Positions 8,087 to 17,157 of a DNA stretch of 64,000 nt are shown piece after piece; position 1 is the stretch's first letter, and the number at the start of each line of letters is the position of its first letter. The notes under the pieces were generated by a model, which saw nothing but the letters and a program-made list of their open reading frames with translations, searched no databases and had not been told where the DNA came from. This DNA comes from Candidatus Terasakiella magnetica (lineage in GTDB: Bacteria; Pseudomonadota; Alphaproteobacteria; Rhodospirillales; Terasakiellaceae). The DNA lies in contig NZ_FLYE01000023.1 in NCBI RefSeq assembly GCF_900093605.1, forward strand, positions 58,224-122,223, written 5' to 3'. The position numbers and the translations under genes were made by a program.

Positions 8087-8192
8087 ACACTAGCTGAAAT
8101 ATAACTAGCTTATAAAACATTTGCCTTATACGCATTACATAAGATCATTGAATTATTCTAAAGATAAAACTTATATAATACGTATTGCATAT

Positions 8193-8633
8193 TTAATGAC
8201 GCGCAAAAGCACCCATACCTTCGTCACCATATATGATTACGGTATATCGATCTTTTTGATTGCCCTGCTCCATTCCCGGAGACCCCATCGGCATACCAGG
8301 AACTGACAAGCCTTTTGCTTTTGGGCGTTCTGTCAATAATTTCTTCACATCGTCAGCGGGTACGTGACCTTCAACAACATAACCATCGATCATAGCTGTA
8401 TGGCAGGACTCCAGCTGTTCCGGGACACCAAGATCTCTCTTGATTGTGTCCATATCTTCACGTTTGATCTCTGTAACCTTAAAGCCGTTCTCACGCATAT
8501 GTTCGCTCCACGCGGTACAACAACCACACCAGGGAGATTTATAAACGGTTATTTCCTGTTGTGCGGCAGAAGCATGACCTAATCCGGCCAGAAAAAATGC
8601 AGAGGCAATAGCGATGGATTTTAAGTACGACAT
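8193..8633 (-). CDS. DUF411 (CopG-like) periplasmic metal-binding protein
   Basis: About 146 residues, with a signal peptide ending near SAAQQ and the DUF411 thioredoxin-like region YKSPWCGCCTAWSEHM carrying a CGCC metal site. A conserved Cys lies in ESCHTAMIDGYVVEGHVP, and a Met-rich segment (PGMPMGSPGMEQG) follows. Family members occur in copper and silver resistance loci and bind Cu(I) in the periplasm. I use MSYLKS as start because AAAGGAAC lies about 6 nt upstream. It is the last gene of the nine-gene metal operon, 76 bp after the cytochrome c gene (49 bp if the longer start is used). Confidence 0.88.
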   Translation of the reverse strand: MSYLKSIAIASAFFLAGLGHASAAQQEITVYKSPWCGCCTAWSEHMRENGFKVTEIKREDMDTIKRDLGVPEQLESCHTAMIDGYVVEGHVPADDVKKLLTERPKAKGLSVPGMPMGSPGMEQGNQKDRYTVIIYGDEGMGAFARH

Positions 8634-8709
8634 GATCTGTTCCTTTCCCATGTTCGCCAAACATAAAACAAAATCATTGTGTTGATAATGTGACTATTAC
8701 ATTCATTGT

Positions 8710-9180
8710 TTACTGTTCGTTTTCTCGCTCTGTCATCATCTGTTGGCGATTGAGCTGTTGCTCCGTCCAGGATGTTTTTATAAAGGCTAGAACTGCCCAG
8801 ATTTCCTCGTCTGTTAACGCGTCTGCAAATGGCATCATGCCACTTTGAAAATCAGGGCCGGCAATCGCTTGGCCACCTTCTTTTGTATATTGGAACAGTA
8901 AAGCATCCCCGTGATGCCATGTATGCCCCGTATCATCATGGGGAGGGGCATATAACGTGCCGTTTTCTTTTGTGGATTTCCAATCTTCTGTTTCGCCTTC
9001 CAAATTCACACCATGACATGATGCACAATTATCGGCATATATTGTCTTACCCAAGGCAACCTGTTTCGGGTCATTAGGATCTGCGACACCTGAATTTTCA
9101 GTGTTGTGAAGGAATGCTGCTGTTGCGGCCCCAATTGTAAAAACAACTGCAACTGAAAGTGCTATTGCGTTCTTATTCAT
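8710..9180 (-). CDS. Class I cytochrome c, membrane-anchored or secreted
   Basis: 156 residues with an N-terminal hydrophobic segment (5-25) that is either a signal peptide or an anchor. It has one haem-binding CASCH near residue 52 and a probable Met ligand in SGMMPFADALTDEEIW. The spacing is that of a mono-haem cytochrome c like those fused to or paired with copper oxidases. It overlaps the HD-GYP gene by 4 nt and lies within the copper operon. It may accept electrons from a metal or sulfur oxidation step, or receive them from the Rieske protein; neither is shown by sequence. Confidence 0.85.
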   Translation of the reverse strand: MNKNAIALSVAVVFTIGAATAAFLHNTENSGVADPNDPKQVALGKTIYADNCASCHGVNLEGETEDWKSTKENGTLYAPPHDDTGHTWHHGDALLFQYTKEGGQAIAGPDFQSGMMPFADALTDEEIWAVLAFIKTSWTEQQLNRQQMMTERENEQ

Positions 9181-10646
9181 GCTGATTGCCTTGTTTCCAT
9201 TTCTATACTTGGTTGATTGTTCTCTTTAATAAGGGAAATAAATTCTTGAAGAAGGTATGGGTCCCATTGACCACTATCTTTTTCATTTTCCATGATTGAT
9301 ATTGCCTTTTCTTGCGACATGCCTTTTCGGTATATGCGGTCTCCTGTCATTGCATCCCATGTATCCGCAATACATACAATTCTAGCTAAAATGGGAATTT
9401 CTTCGCCCTGTAAGCCATCAGGGTATCCTTTGCCATCCCACCTTTCATGGTGCCAGGCAGCAATTTGGGCAAATTCCTTGAACCGAGACAACGGCTTCAT
9501 GATTTTGGCTGTTGTGACAGGATGAGATTTCATTTGTAAAAACTCTGCATCATCCAAAGCACTTGGTTTGTTCAAAACATTATCAGGTACACCAATTTTC
9601 CCAAGGTCGTGCATAAGTGCTCCTTTTTCTAACAGCTTTAGTTCTTTTGGTGGCAGACCAACCTGTTTGCCCAGTAATACAGAAAACTTGGCCACTCTTG
9701 CGGAATGCTGGGCCGTATAGGGGTCTTTAGCTTCCAAAGCTTTCATTAATGATTTCAAAGATTGAAGGTATGCCGTTTCTTGCTCTGAAATGAGCTGTTC
9801 GATATTTTCAGCCATACGATCAACCGAAGTACCAAGATGTTGTAATTCGGGACAGCAAAGGTCTCCAATTCGTGCTGAAAAATTTCCATGCGATATATCA
9901 GATGTAACAATAGATATTTTTCTGATGGGATTAACCAGACCTTTGCGAATTGCAAAATCAATAACACCGTACAGCACCAAAAATCCAATTGCGAAAGACC
10001 CAAATAAAGTCTGCTCAAACACGCGGTCTGTTTGCTCAATCGCCGCCATCGTTTTCTTCAAGTCAAGATTAGCTGACAGAATATAATCTGTATTTTTAAC
10101 TGGGATACTAACAGTCATGGTTGTAATTTTTTGACCTGTTTTATCATCATGAAAATACTGAACCTCTCCCCCTGCAAATGGGCTGTTTTCTTTTTGAAGG
10201 AGTTGGACGTGATGACCCGCCATACTATCGAAGTCTGCCCCTTGGGTTTGCCCCATGACCATCTGATGTTCTTTACTTTGACTGGTTTTTGTTACTACAC
10301 CTCCTTCAGCATTCAATAAAGATAGGCTAAAGAGACTAAATTCCAGCTCACCATTTCTATGGGTTGCAGCCTTTTGAAGTATTTGATTGAGAACCTTTGG
10401 ATCATTAGCTTCCGTCTCAATTAAGTCTCGTTCAATGCCATACAAAAAAGTAACAGCCTGCATTTTATTTTGCTGCAAAACGGATTTGTGGTGCTCATTT
10501 TCAAGCATGATCGCAATCGTAATGCCGACAAACAAAATACCAAAAAAGATAATAGTCATCACACGTTGGGTCAGAGACAAATTTGCAAATATTTTTCCCA
10601 TACTGAAACGACTTTTAAAATGAACCATATCTTGTAATGCAGGCAT
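9177..10646 (-). CDS. HD-GYP domain membrane protein (cyclic-di-GMP phosphodiesterase type)
   Basis: 489 residues. Membrane helices lie near 28-48 and 213-232 and flank a periplasmic sensor of about 165 residues. A HAMP-like linker follows, then an HD-GYP domain with HDLGKIGVPD, the HHERWDGKGYPDGL signature and DTWDAMTGDR. The catalytic metal residues and the GYP triad are intact, so hydrolysis of cyclic-di-GMP is expected. The gene sits inside a copper/redox operon (9 nt from the Rieske gene, 4-nt overlap with cytochrome c), which is an unusual place for a second-messenger enzyme and suggests a link between metal stress and motility or biofilm. Confidence 0.88.
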   Translation of the reverse strand: MPALQDMVHFKSRFSMGKIFANLSLTQRVMTIIFFGILFVGITIAIMLENEHHKSVLQQNKMQAVTFLYGIERDLIETEANDPKVLNQILQKAATHRNGELEFSLFSLSLLNAEGGVVTKTSQSKEHQMVMGQTQGADFDSMAGHHVQLLQKENSPFAGGEVQYFHDDKTGQKITTMTVSIPVKNTDYILSANLDLKKTMAAIEQTDRVFEQTLFGSFAIGFLVLYGVIDFAIRKGLVNPIRKISIVTSDISHGNFSARIGDLCCPELQHLGTSVDRMAENIEQLISEQETAYLQSLKSLMKALEAKDPYTAQHSARVAKFSVLLGKQVGLPPKELKLLEKGALMHDLGKIGVPDNVLNKPSALDDAEFLQMKSHPVTTAKIMKPLSRFKEFAQIAAWHHERWDGKGYPDGLQGEEIPILARIVCIADTWDAMTGDRIYRKGMSQEKAISIMENEKDSGQWDPYLLQEFISLIKENNQPSIEMETRQSA

Positions 10647-10655
10647 ATTTACTCC

Positions 10656-11189
10656 TTACCCAATAGCGATGAGTTCATCTGATTTGAATGTATATGGTGG
10701 AATGTCCAAGTTTCGTGGGGCGGGTCCTTTGCGAATACGTCCAGATCCATCATAATGAGACCCATGGCATGGGCAGAACCATCCACCATACTCACCAAGC
10801 GGGTCACCCGGCTTTTGTCCCAAAGGAATGCAGCCAAGGTGCGTGCATATGCCAATGGCAACTAACCATTCTGCTTTTTGAACCCGATCTTCATCAGCTT
10901 CAGGTACGCGAACGAGATCAAGGCTTTCATCGCGAATACGTCTGATTTCCTCTTCACTGCGGAGAACAATGAAAACTGGCTTGCCTCGCCAGACAACCGT
11001 AATGCGTTGGCCTATTTCAATAGGGGCAATATCGACTTCCGTTGTCGCTAGAGCCTTCACATCTGCTGCAGGGTTCATGGAATCAATAAAGGGCCACAGA
11101 GCCATGGCACTTCCAGTTACACCAACTGCTGCAGTCCCAATAAGTAAAAAATCTCGTCTAGGGGGTGATTGAGGAAATGTGCTCATCAC
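10656..11189 (-). CDS. Stand-alone Rieske 2Fe-2S protein (PetA-like)
   Basis: 177 residues in the format of an alphaproteobacterial bc1 Rieske subunit. It has a twin-arginine start (PPRRDFLLIGTAAVG), one membrane anchor, and both cluster motifs, CTHLGC and CPCHGSHYDGSG, with the disulfide cysteines present. In the bc1 complex it moves electrons from quinol to cytochrome c1. Cytochrome b and c1 genes are not adjacent, so this looks like an extra copy placed under metal-stress control rather than the housekeeping petA. The overlap with lgt (4 nt) shows a tight operon. Confidence 0.9.
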   Translation of the reverse strand: MMSTFPQSPPRRDFLLIGTAAVGVTGSAMALWPFIDSMNPAADVKALATTEVDIAPIEIGQRITVVWRGKPVFIVLRSEEEIRRIRDESLDLVRVPEADEDRVQKAEWLVAIGICTHLGCIPLGQKPGDPLGEYGGWFCPCHGSHYDGSGRIRKGPAPRNLDIPPYTFKSDELIAIG

Positions 11190-11995
11190 GATACCTCCTT
11201 CTGATTTGAAGTGCCTTTATAAAAAATGGCACTTCCGATTAACAAAGCCCCAATGATAATCATTGGAATAGACAACCATTGGCCCATGGTTGTTCCCCCT
11301 GTTAAAAAACCGATATGGCTATCAGGTTGTCTGAACAGCTCAACAATTGTTCGGGCCAGACCATATCCAATCAGAAAAACTCCTGTTAACAGCCCCCGGC
11401 GAGTTCTGATCATAGAAAAACGAACTAACATGTTTAGAAAGATAAATAGAATAATTCCTTCTAGTGCCGCTTCATAAAGTTGACTTGGGTGACGCGGAAA
11501 CTCACCTCCGTTTGGGAAAATAACACCCCAGGGCGCATCGGTTACCCGCCCGTATAATTCACCATTAATAAAATTAGCAACTCGTCCAAAGAACAAACCA
11601 ATTGGTGCAGCTATCGCAACAAGATCGGCTAAGAGCATCACTTCAATTTTATGTTTGCGGGCAAAGAGGTATGTCGCCATAACCACGCCAATGAAGCCAC
11701 CATGAAAAGACATTCCGCCCTTCCACACCTGCAAGGCCGCCAGTGGATTATTTATGTAGAAATCTAAATTATAGAAAAGCACATACCCAAAGCGACCACC
11801 GAGTACAACCCCGAGAACCACCCAGAACAAATAGTCATCCAAATTATCACGTGTAATCGGGTGTTTGAAACGCTCACACATACATTTGATATAAGCCCAT
11901 CCCAACATCAGGCCAGCAATATATGCCAACGCATACCATCTAATTGCAAAGGGTCCGATTTGAATAAGAATTGGATCTATATCTGGGAATGGCAT
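11186..11995 (-). CDS. lgt: Prolipoprotein diacylglyceryl transferase
   Basis: 269-residue polytopic inner-membrane enzyme that transfers diacylglycerol from phosphatidylglycerol to the lipobox Cys of prolipoproteins. It shows the Lgt signature GRVANFINGELYGRVTDAPWG, preceded by GGRFGYVLFYN, and later HPSQLYEA. Length is normal and residues look complete. Being between copA/cupredoxin and a Rieske gene, it is probably a stress-induced second copy; whether the genome has another lgt cannot be seen here. Confidence 0.93.
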   Translation of the reverse strand: MPFPDIDPILIQIGPFAIRWYALAYIAGLMLGWAYIKCMCERFKHPITRDNLDDYLFWVVLGVVLGGRFGYVLFYNLDFYINNPLAALQVWKGGMSFHGGFIGVVMATYLFARKHKIEVMLLADLVAIAAPIGLFFGRVANFINGELYGRVTDAPWGVIFPNGGEFPRHPSQLYEAALEGIILFIFLNMLVRFSMIRTRRGLLTGVFLIGYGLARTIVELFRQPDSHIGFLTGGTTMGQWLSIPMIIIGALLIGSAIFYKGTSNQKEVS

Positions 11996-12007
11996 CAGTC
12001 TCTTCCT

Positions 12008-12388
12008 TTACAGATCTACAATCAATTTTCCGCGCAGCATCCCCATCTGGCAGGCAAATTCAAATTCACCAATTTTCGTAGGTGTAAATTCAACTGAAAC
12101 ATCTTCACCCTCTGGCAGTTTCAGACTTTTTTCAAAATCTGGAAGCTGTACCATTTCAGAACAAGATGAATTTTCTTCACGGCGAAATGTTAGCTGTACT
12201 GGCACATCACGTTTCACAATAATGGTGTCCGGTGTATAGCCACCTTTTACGATAATCAGTTGCTTTTGAATGCCATCAATAAGCGGGGTAAGTGGTAAGG
12301 CTTTCTTCCCTTTCATCCAGAAAAACTTAATGATCATACAGATCAGGAAAAAGCCTGTCAGAGTGACAATAATTTGATCTAAAGTCAT
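12008..12388 (-). CDS. Membrane-anchored cupredoxin-like protein
   Basis: 126 residues with an N-terminal membrane anchor (6-24) and a cupredoxin fold outside. Probable copper ligands are Cys in NSSCSEMV and the Cys/Met cluster in [13 protein letters not shown]. The family is commonly encoded beside copper P-type ATPases, where it is thought to accept or buffer exported Cu(I). The start overlaps the copA stop as ATGA. Exact ligand set is uncertain because the usual His of type-1 sites is not obvious. Confidence 0.8.
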   Translation of the reverse strand: MTLDQIIVTLTGFFLICMIIKFFWMKGKKALPLTPLIDGIQKQLIIVKGGYTPDTIIVKRDVPVQLTFRREENSSCSEMVQLPDFEKSLKLPEGEDVSVEFTPTKIGEFEFACQMGMLRGKLIVDL

Positions 12389-14679
12389 GACTGCACTCCT
12401 TTCGGTTTATAAAAACGAAGCCTGTTGGCATTACTGACTACTGTGACAGAACTCAGGGCCATAGCTGCACCAGCAAGGATTGGTGAAAGTAAAATACCAA
12501 AGAAGGGATAGAGCAGCCCCATTGCAACAGGAATACCAAGCACGTTGTAGCCAAAGGCACCTACAAGGTTTTGTTTTACATTACGCATGGTCGCACGACT
12601 GATATTCATCGCAGTGACAACACCTTTTAGGCTGCCTTTGATCAGTGTGATGTCTGCTGCTTCAATAGCGACATCCGTGCCGCTGCCAATTGCCAATCCA
12701 ATATCGGCTGCTGCCAGTGCCGGAGCATCATTGATACCATCTCCGACCATGGCAACAACTTTACCTTGGGATTGCAACTTCTGAACTTCATGAGCTTTTT
12801 GTTCGGGTAGAACTTCTGCTAAGACATGGTCAACACCAACTTCTTTCGCAATGGCATTGGCGGTAACAGTGTTGTCACCGGTGATCATATAAACTTCCAA
12901 GCCCATGCGATGAAGCTGCTCAATAGCTTCCTTGGAATCTTCTTTTACGGTGTCTGCAACAGCAAAGACACCCGCTGGTTTCCCATCTATAGCAATCATG
13001 ATCGGTGTCTTGCCCTGAGGGGTATAAATATCGGCAATGTCTTCAAGGCCATCTGTTACAACATCATTATCTCTCAGGTATTTGCCTGTTCCGATCAGAA
13101 TATGGCGTTTATCCAAAGTGCCAGTAATACCGTGGCCTGTCACTGCACTGACATTTTTTGCTTCAGGAATATTCAGACCCGCATTTTGCGCACCTTCAAC
13201 AATGGCTTCAGCCAGTGGATGCTCGGACATACGTTCTAAAGCTGCGGCTGATTTTAAAACATCACCATCCTGAAAATTCGGCATGACCGTTAAGTCTGTG
13301 AGAACCGGTTTGCCTTCCGTAATGGTACCGGTTTTATCAAGTACAATTGCATTGATCTTTTCTGCTGTTTGCAAGGCATCACCTGATCGGATCAGTATGC
13401 CGTTTTCAGCACCTTTACCAATTCCGACCGTTAGAGAGGTCGGTGTTGCGAGCCCTAGGGCACAGGGGCACGCGATAATTAGGGTGGTCACCAACGCAAT
13501 AATGGAAAAGATAAAACGAGGCTCAGGACCAAAATTATACCAGGCCATGAAGGACAGGATTGCCAAGATCATTACTGTTGGCACAAAATATCCTGAAACT
13601 TGGTCAACGATACGCTGGATGGGGGCTTTTGACCCTTGTGCCTGTTGAACAAGTCGAATGATATTAGCCAACGCGGTATCTTTTCCAACCTTTGTTGCAC
13701 GAAAATAAAAGGTCCCGTTCTTATTGATCGTTGCGCCAATTACTTCTTCACCTACGGTTTTTTCTGCCGGAATAGGTTCACCAGTGATCATTGACTCATC
13801 TACACTGCTGGCTCCTTCAGTAACAATCCCATCGACTGGGATTTTTTCACCAGGGCGCACAAGAACGATGTCATCGACTAAAACTTCTTCAACAGGAATT
13901 TCTTTCTGAACACCATTTCGAATAACGCGAGCTGTCTTAGCCTGAATTCCAATCAGTTTTTTAATGGCTTCAGACGTTTTCCCTTTTGCTTTGCTTTCCA
14001 TAGCCAGTCCCAGAACAACTAGGGCTATGACAACAGTGGTAACATCCCAGAACGGTTCAGCTGCAGCTTCTTTAGGGAAGACTGAAGGTAAAGCTGTTGC
14101 AACAATTGAATATCCATAAGCAGCACTGACCCCTACAGAAATCAGGGTGTGCATATTGGCTGAACGATGTTTGAGGGCCGCCCACATACCAGTAAAAAAC
14201 TGAGAGCCAGACCAAAACAAAACAAACGTTGTCAAAAGTCCCTGCACAGCCCATACGGCTGTTCTGGTAAGACTTTCTGGAGGCATCAAGGCTGTCAGCC
14301 CCGGTATCACATCAGGATACATCAGCAGAACATTTGGGATAGAGACTACGGCTGCTAACCAAAATTTCTTCATCAAGGTATCATATTCGGCTTTCTTCTC
14401 TGCTTCTTCTTTTTTAATGGCTTTATCGCTGTCATCTCTGGGTTCAACAGCAGAATACCCAACATCCGAAATTACCTGTCGAATTACGGGGGGAGAAATT
14501 TTCTCAGGGTCGAAACTAATTTCAGCAATAGAAGCTGCAAAATTAACTTCAGCTTTAACAATACCAGCTTGCTCCATTAGAGCATTTTCAATCGTGGCTA
14601 CACACGATGCACATCCCATACCTTTTACGCCTAAGCGAATATCTGTACTGTGTGAAGTGCTTTGATGAGCGTTTAGCAT
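12385..14679 (-). CDS. copA: Copper-translocating P1B-type ATPase
   Basis: About 764 residues. It has one N-terminal heavy-metal domain ([12 protein letters not shown]), eight predicted membrane helices, the CPC ion site ([11 protein letters not shown]), the phosphorylation motif DKTGTITEG, the HP motif in SEHPLAEA and the hinge [11 protein letters not shown]. These mark a Cu(I) exporter. I chose MLNAHQST as start because AAAGGAG lies 6 nt upstream; the upstream ATG of the longer frame overlaps that ribosome site. It lies third in the operon after SHOCT and hemerythrin genes. Confidence 0.95.
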   Translation of the reverse strand: MLNAHQSTSHSTDIRLGVKGMGCASCVATIENALMEQAGIVKAEVNFAASIAEISFDPEKISPPVIRQVISDVGYSAVEPRDDSDKAIKKEEAEKKAEYDTLMKKFWLAAVVSIPNVLLMYPDVIPGLTALMPPESLTRTAVWAVQGLLTTFVLFWSGSQFFTGMWAALKHRSANMHTLISVGVSAAYGYSIVATALPSVFPKEAAAEPFWDVTTVVIALVVLGLAMESKAKGKTSEAIKKLIGIQAKTARVIRNGVQKEIPVEEVLVDDIVLVRPGEKIPVDGIVTEGASSVDESMITGEPIPAEKTVGEEVIGATINKNGTFYFRATKVGKDTALANIIRLVQQAQGSKAPIQRIVDQVSGYFVPTVMILAILSFMAWYNFGPEPRFIFSIIALVTTLIIACPCALGLATPTSLTVGIGKGAENGILIRSGDALQTAEKINAIVLDKTGTITEGKPVLTDLTVMPNFQDGDVLKSAAALERMSEHPLAEAIVEGAQNAGLNIPEAKNVSAVTGHGITGTLDKRHILIGTGKYLRDNDVVTDGLEDIADIYTPQGKTPIMIAIDGKPAGVFAVADTVKEDSKEAIEQLHRMGLEVYMITGDNTVTANAIAKEVGVDHVLAEVLPEQKAHEVQKLQSQGKVVAMVGDGINDAPALAAADIGLAIGSGTDVAIEAADITLIKGSLKGVVTAMNISRATMRNVKQNLVGAFGYNVLGIPVAMGLLYPFFGILLSPILAGAAMALSSVTVVSNANRLRFYKPKGVQS

Positions 14680-14689
14680 GGGAACTCCT

Positions 14690-15103
14690 TTATTCACTCA
14701 GCTTTGAAAGGCCATTGTTTTCAGCCCAATACTGAATGAAATCATGATCAAATTCCGCTGTATGACGTGAAATCCACTTTTTGATTTCATCAACAACAAT
14801 CGCATTGTCATATTCATTACATTTGAATTTCTTTTGGATACGTTTGAGAGCTTTTGTCAGAACTTCATGGTCTTTTTTATGTTCATCAAAAGCTTTGTAA
14901 CCAGATGCTCTGATTAAAAATTCTTCACGCTCAAAGTTTCGTTCGATAAAGCGTAACGTATCTTCAATCCTTGGGCAGGAACTGTTCTGATCATGACAAG
15001 CGACAGCAGGATCAAAATAATGTCTTGTCAGAAATTCCAAACATTCTTTGTTTGCGTCAATAAAGCGAACCGTGTTTTTTTCAAGCTCATTTGCCATCAT
15101 CAT
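14690..15103 (-). CDS. Hemerythrin-like di-iron protein
   Basis: 137-residue four-helix protein with the hemerythrin His/Glu set: H in ACHDQ, E in FEREEF, HKKDHE, and [13 protein letters not shown]. Bacterial hemerythrins bind O2 or store or shield iron. It is located between the SHOCT membrane protein and copA (4-nt overlap upstream; its stop precedes the chosen copA start by 10 nt). The role in copper stress is inferred from position only. Confidence 0.85.
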   Translation of the reverse strand: MMMANELEKNTVRFIDANKECLEFLTRHYFDPAVACHDQNSSCPRIEDTLRFIERNFEREEFLIRASGYKAFDEHKKDHEVLTKALKRIQKKFKCNEYDNAIVVDEIKKWISRHTAEFDHDFIQYWAENNGLSKLSE

Positions 15104-15348
15104 ACCTTCAAGTCCTTTTTCTTCTGAAGATATTCATCTCGTGACAAGTCACCCTTGGCATATTTCTCACCAAGAACCGTTAGAGCCGGGTCATGGCCCA
15201 CTATTTTTGTGCCTTGTCGAAAAAGGGAAATAACCAAGACAACAGCGAGAACAGCCAAAATCAGCATAAATATTCCGTGCATTCCCATGAAACCGAACCA
15301 GCTACCATCGCCGTACATAGCATGGTGCGTCCAACCAGAATCCCACAT
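15100..15348 (-). CDS. SHOCT-domain small membrane protein
   Basis: About 82 residues with one membrane helix (FMLILAVLAVVLVISLF) and a C-terminal SHOCT motif (LGEKYAKGDLSRDEYLQKKKDL). SHOCT tails are short oligomerisation motifs of membrane proteins; function is not known. Start at MWDSGW is preferred because GGAGG lies 6-7 nt upstream. It is the first gene of the nine-gene operon and is preceded by two TGACAAA-type sites (15454 and 15480). Confidence 0.8.
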   Translation of the reverse strand: MWDSGWTHHAMYGDGSWFGFMGMHGIFMLILAVLAVVLVISLFRQGTKIVGHDPALTVLGEKYAKGDLSRDEYLQKKKDLKV

Positions 15349-15453
15349 GACAACCTCCAACGTTCTTTTAAAGATCAACAGACCATCTGCTGCTTCAAAT
15401 ACAATTTAACGCCATCAATGTTGCTGGAGTATGTCTGGAGAAAGGTGGAATGG

Positions 15454-15468
15454 TGACAAAACTTGACG
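15454..15468. promoter_or_regulatory. Degenerate copy of the TGACAAA palindrome
   Basis: TGACAAAACTTGACG keeps the left arm only. It is 26 bp (about 2.5 helical turns) from the perfect site at 15480. Confidence 0.4.
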
Positions 15469-15479
15469 GGGATGAGGTT

Positions 15480-15494
15480 TGACAAACTTTGTCA
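15480..15494. promoter_or_regulatory. Perfect palindromic operator TGACAAA-C-TTTGTCA
   Basis: Fifteen-base 7-1-7 dyad, 132 bp upstream of the first gene of the copper operon. It shares both arms with the site at 6339. The rest of the gene-free stretch to 15678 holds no clear hairpin or repeat, and it is the likely junction between the metal region and the mobile island. Confidence 0.65.
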
Positions 15495-15678
15495 CATTGT
15501 TTTGAGAGTATAACCCAGAATTTAAGGCATCTGTCGGAGTACCTAAACACCTAAGAAGCAATTCTTAAAGCAGAGCTGTTTCCAGCGTATTTGCTTATCA
15601 TTGGAAAACCATTGGAATTCTAGTGGAAGCTTAGATTTGGGTTGGTAAAGTTGTTACTCTTGTCCTTAATATTCTGGT

Positions 15679-17157
15679 TTGAAAATTGTCTTCGTCATTC
15701 GTTGGCTGTTACTTTTACCGCTCCGCATAACCGTATTAGTGGGAAGCGGGATATGTTTGGGGCTGCTTTGTTTGGTTGGGTTTGGGCAAGCTTATATCGC
15801 GGTGATCTTCAAAAATATTCTGTCTAATTTCTTCGCAAGCTGGCAATTGAGGTTAGACAAAGAACGGCTGAAGCATACCCATATTCTAGCCTCGACAGGA
15901 GGTGGGAAAAGTTCTGCAATCACCTTCTTAATTGACGAGAATGTACGTAAAAATAAGGGGTTTCTGTTGATTGAACCGCACGGGGAAATGGTTCAACGGA
16001 TTTTGAGTAATAAGCGTTTCAGTTTAGCACACCCCTCAAAGGCATATAAGCAGTTGGTCTATCTTAATTTCGATGAAGATCCCCCGCAGCTGAATGTTTT
16101 TAAATTACCATTGCCGAAGAATCCTAATATCAGGCAAGCGTTCATTGATGGACTGGCAAGTGAATTGACCGATGCTTTAGGCCATAACATGCAGCCTGTT
16201 TTGACAGAGGCGCAGTATGTCATGTTACGAAACATTTTCATTGCGGGGTTCTATCTGCCACAGGCGACCTTTCAGGGGATAGTGAAGCTTTTATCGACGG
16301 AAGGAAACTTGTTGCTACCGCAGCTCATTTCACAATTACCAACACCCCCTCTACAAGATTATTTCACAAATGATTTTCTGTCTGGAAATGCAAGACGAAC
16401 ACGAGATGCCTTACGGCTTCGTTTGAATAATTTCCTGATCCCGAGACAAATTTATCAAAGTTTTTGTGCGTCTGAATGTGAAGTAGATTTTGCAGCGATA
16501 CTGGCTGAGAACAAGTTTGTAGTTGTGAGAGCAACGACTTCTCTTCTGGGGAATTATGAAGCCAAGACTATTGGCAATATCATTCATAATCTACTCAGCA
16601 AATATGCCTTTGAGCGGTTATTGTCCGGAAAACCTTGTAACCCTTTTTTTGCATATTTCGATGAGGCCCAGCATTATTTGAACGGTTCTGTTCATCGGGG
16701 GTTAACGGGGGCAAGAAAGACAGGGTTGAATTATACCTTGGCTCATCATGAATTGAATCAGGAAGGTATTTCACCTCAGCAGCAACGTTCTATTGTGAAT
16801 AACTGTAATGTGAAGATATATGGGAATTTAAAGTGGAAGGATCAAAAAGAAGCTGCAGCCATCCTTAGACTAGAAAAGCCTGAGATGATTGAAAGGCTTC
16901 GCCCTGGAGAATTCTTTATTAAAGCTGGCAAGAACCGAGTTGGCCTCAAACGCTTTCCCTTCAAGTTTGCCATCAAGAAAGAAGCTTTCGGTCGGGGCTG
17001 GTTATTTAATGCTTTTGCAAGATGGGAAGAGACCAAGAAGCTTTTGGATTATCTGAAACGTCAACGCCAAAAGCGCCTGTTTGAACTTGATAGCTTTGTT
17101 CCAACAAAACCAGAATTACACTTTAAGAAATTCAGCCTGGATGGCCGCAAACCCTAA
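15679..17157 (+). CDS. HerA/VirD4-type membrane ATPase (copy A)
   Basis: About 492 residues. It has two N-terminal membrane helices (6-45), then a P-loop ATPase with Walker A (ASTGGGKSS), an IEPHGEMV strand, Walker B (FFAYFDEAQHYL) and a C-terminal TraM-recognition-like region. The layout is that of type IV coupling proteins that pump DNA, but no other conjugation gene is near. The frame opens with a TTG and has no clear ribosome site, so the start is uncertain. The next gene overlaps its end by 17 nt. The protein is homologous in order and motifs to the ATPase at 25470-27215. Confidence 0.8.
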   Translation: MKIVFVIRWLLLLPLRITVLVGSGICLGLLCLVGFGQAYIAVIFKNILSNFFASWQLRLDKERLKHTHILASTGGGKSSAITFLIDENVRKNKGFLLIEPHGEMVQRILSNKRFSLAHPSKAYKQLVYLNFDEDPPQLNVFKLPLPKNPNIRQAFIDGLASELTDALGHNMQPVLTEAQYVMLRNIFIAGFYLPQATFQGIVKLLSTEGNLLLPQLISQLPTPPLQDYFTNDFLSGNARRTRDALRLRLNNFLIPRQIYQSFCASECEVDFAAILAENKFVVVRATTSLLGNYEAKTIGNIIHNLLSKYAFERLLSGKPCNPFFAYFDEAQHYLNGSVHRGLTGARKTGLNYTLAHHELNQEGISPQQQRSIVNNCNVKIYGNLKWKDQKEAAAILRLEKPEMIERLRPGEFFIKAGKNRVGLKRFPFKFAIKKEAFGRGWLFNAFARWEETKKLLDYLKRQRQKRLFELDSFVPTKPELHFKKFSLDGRKP

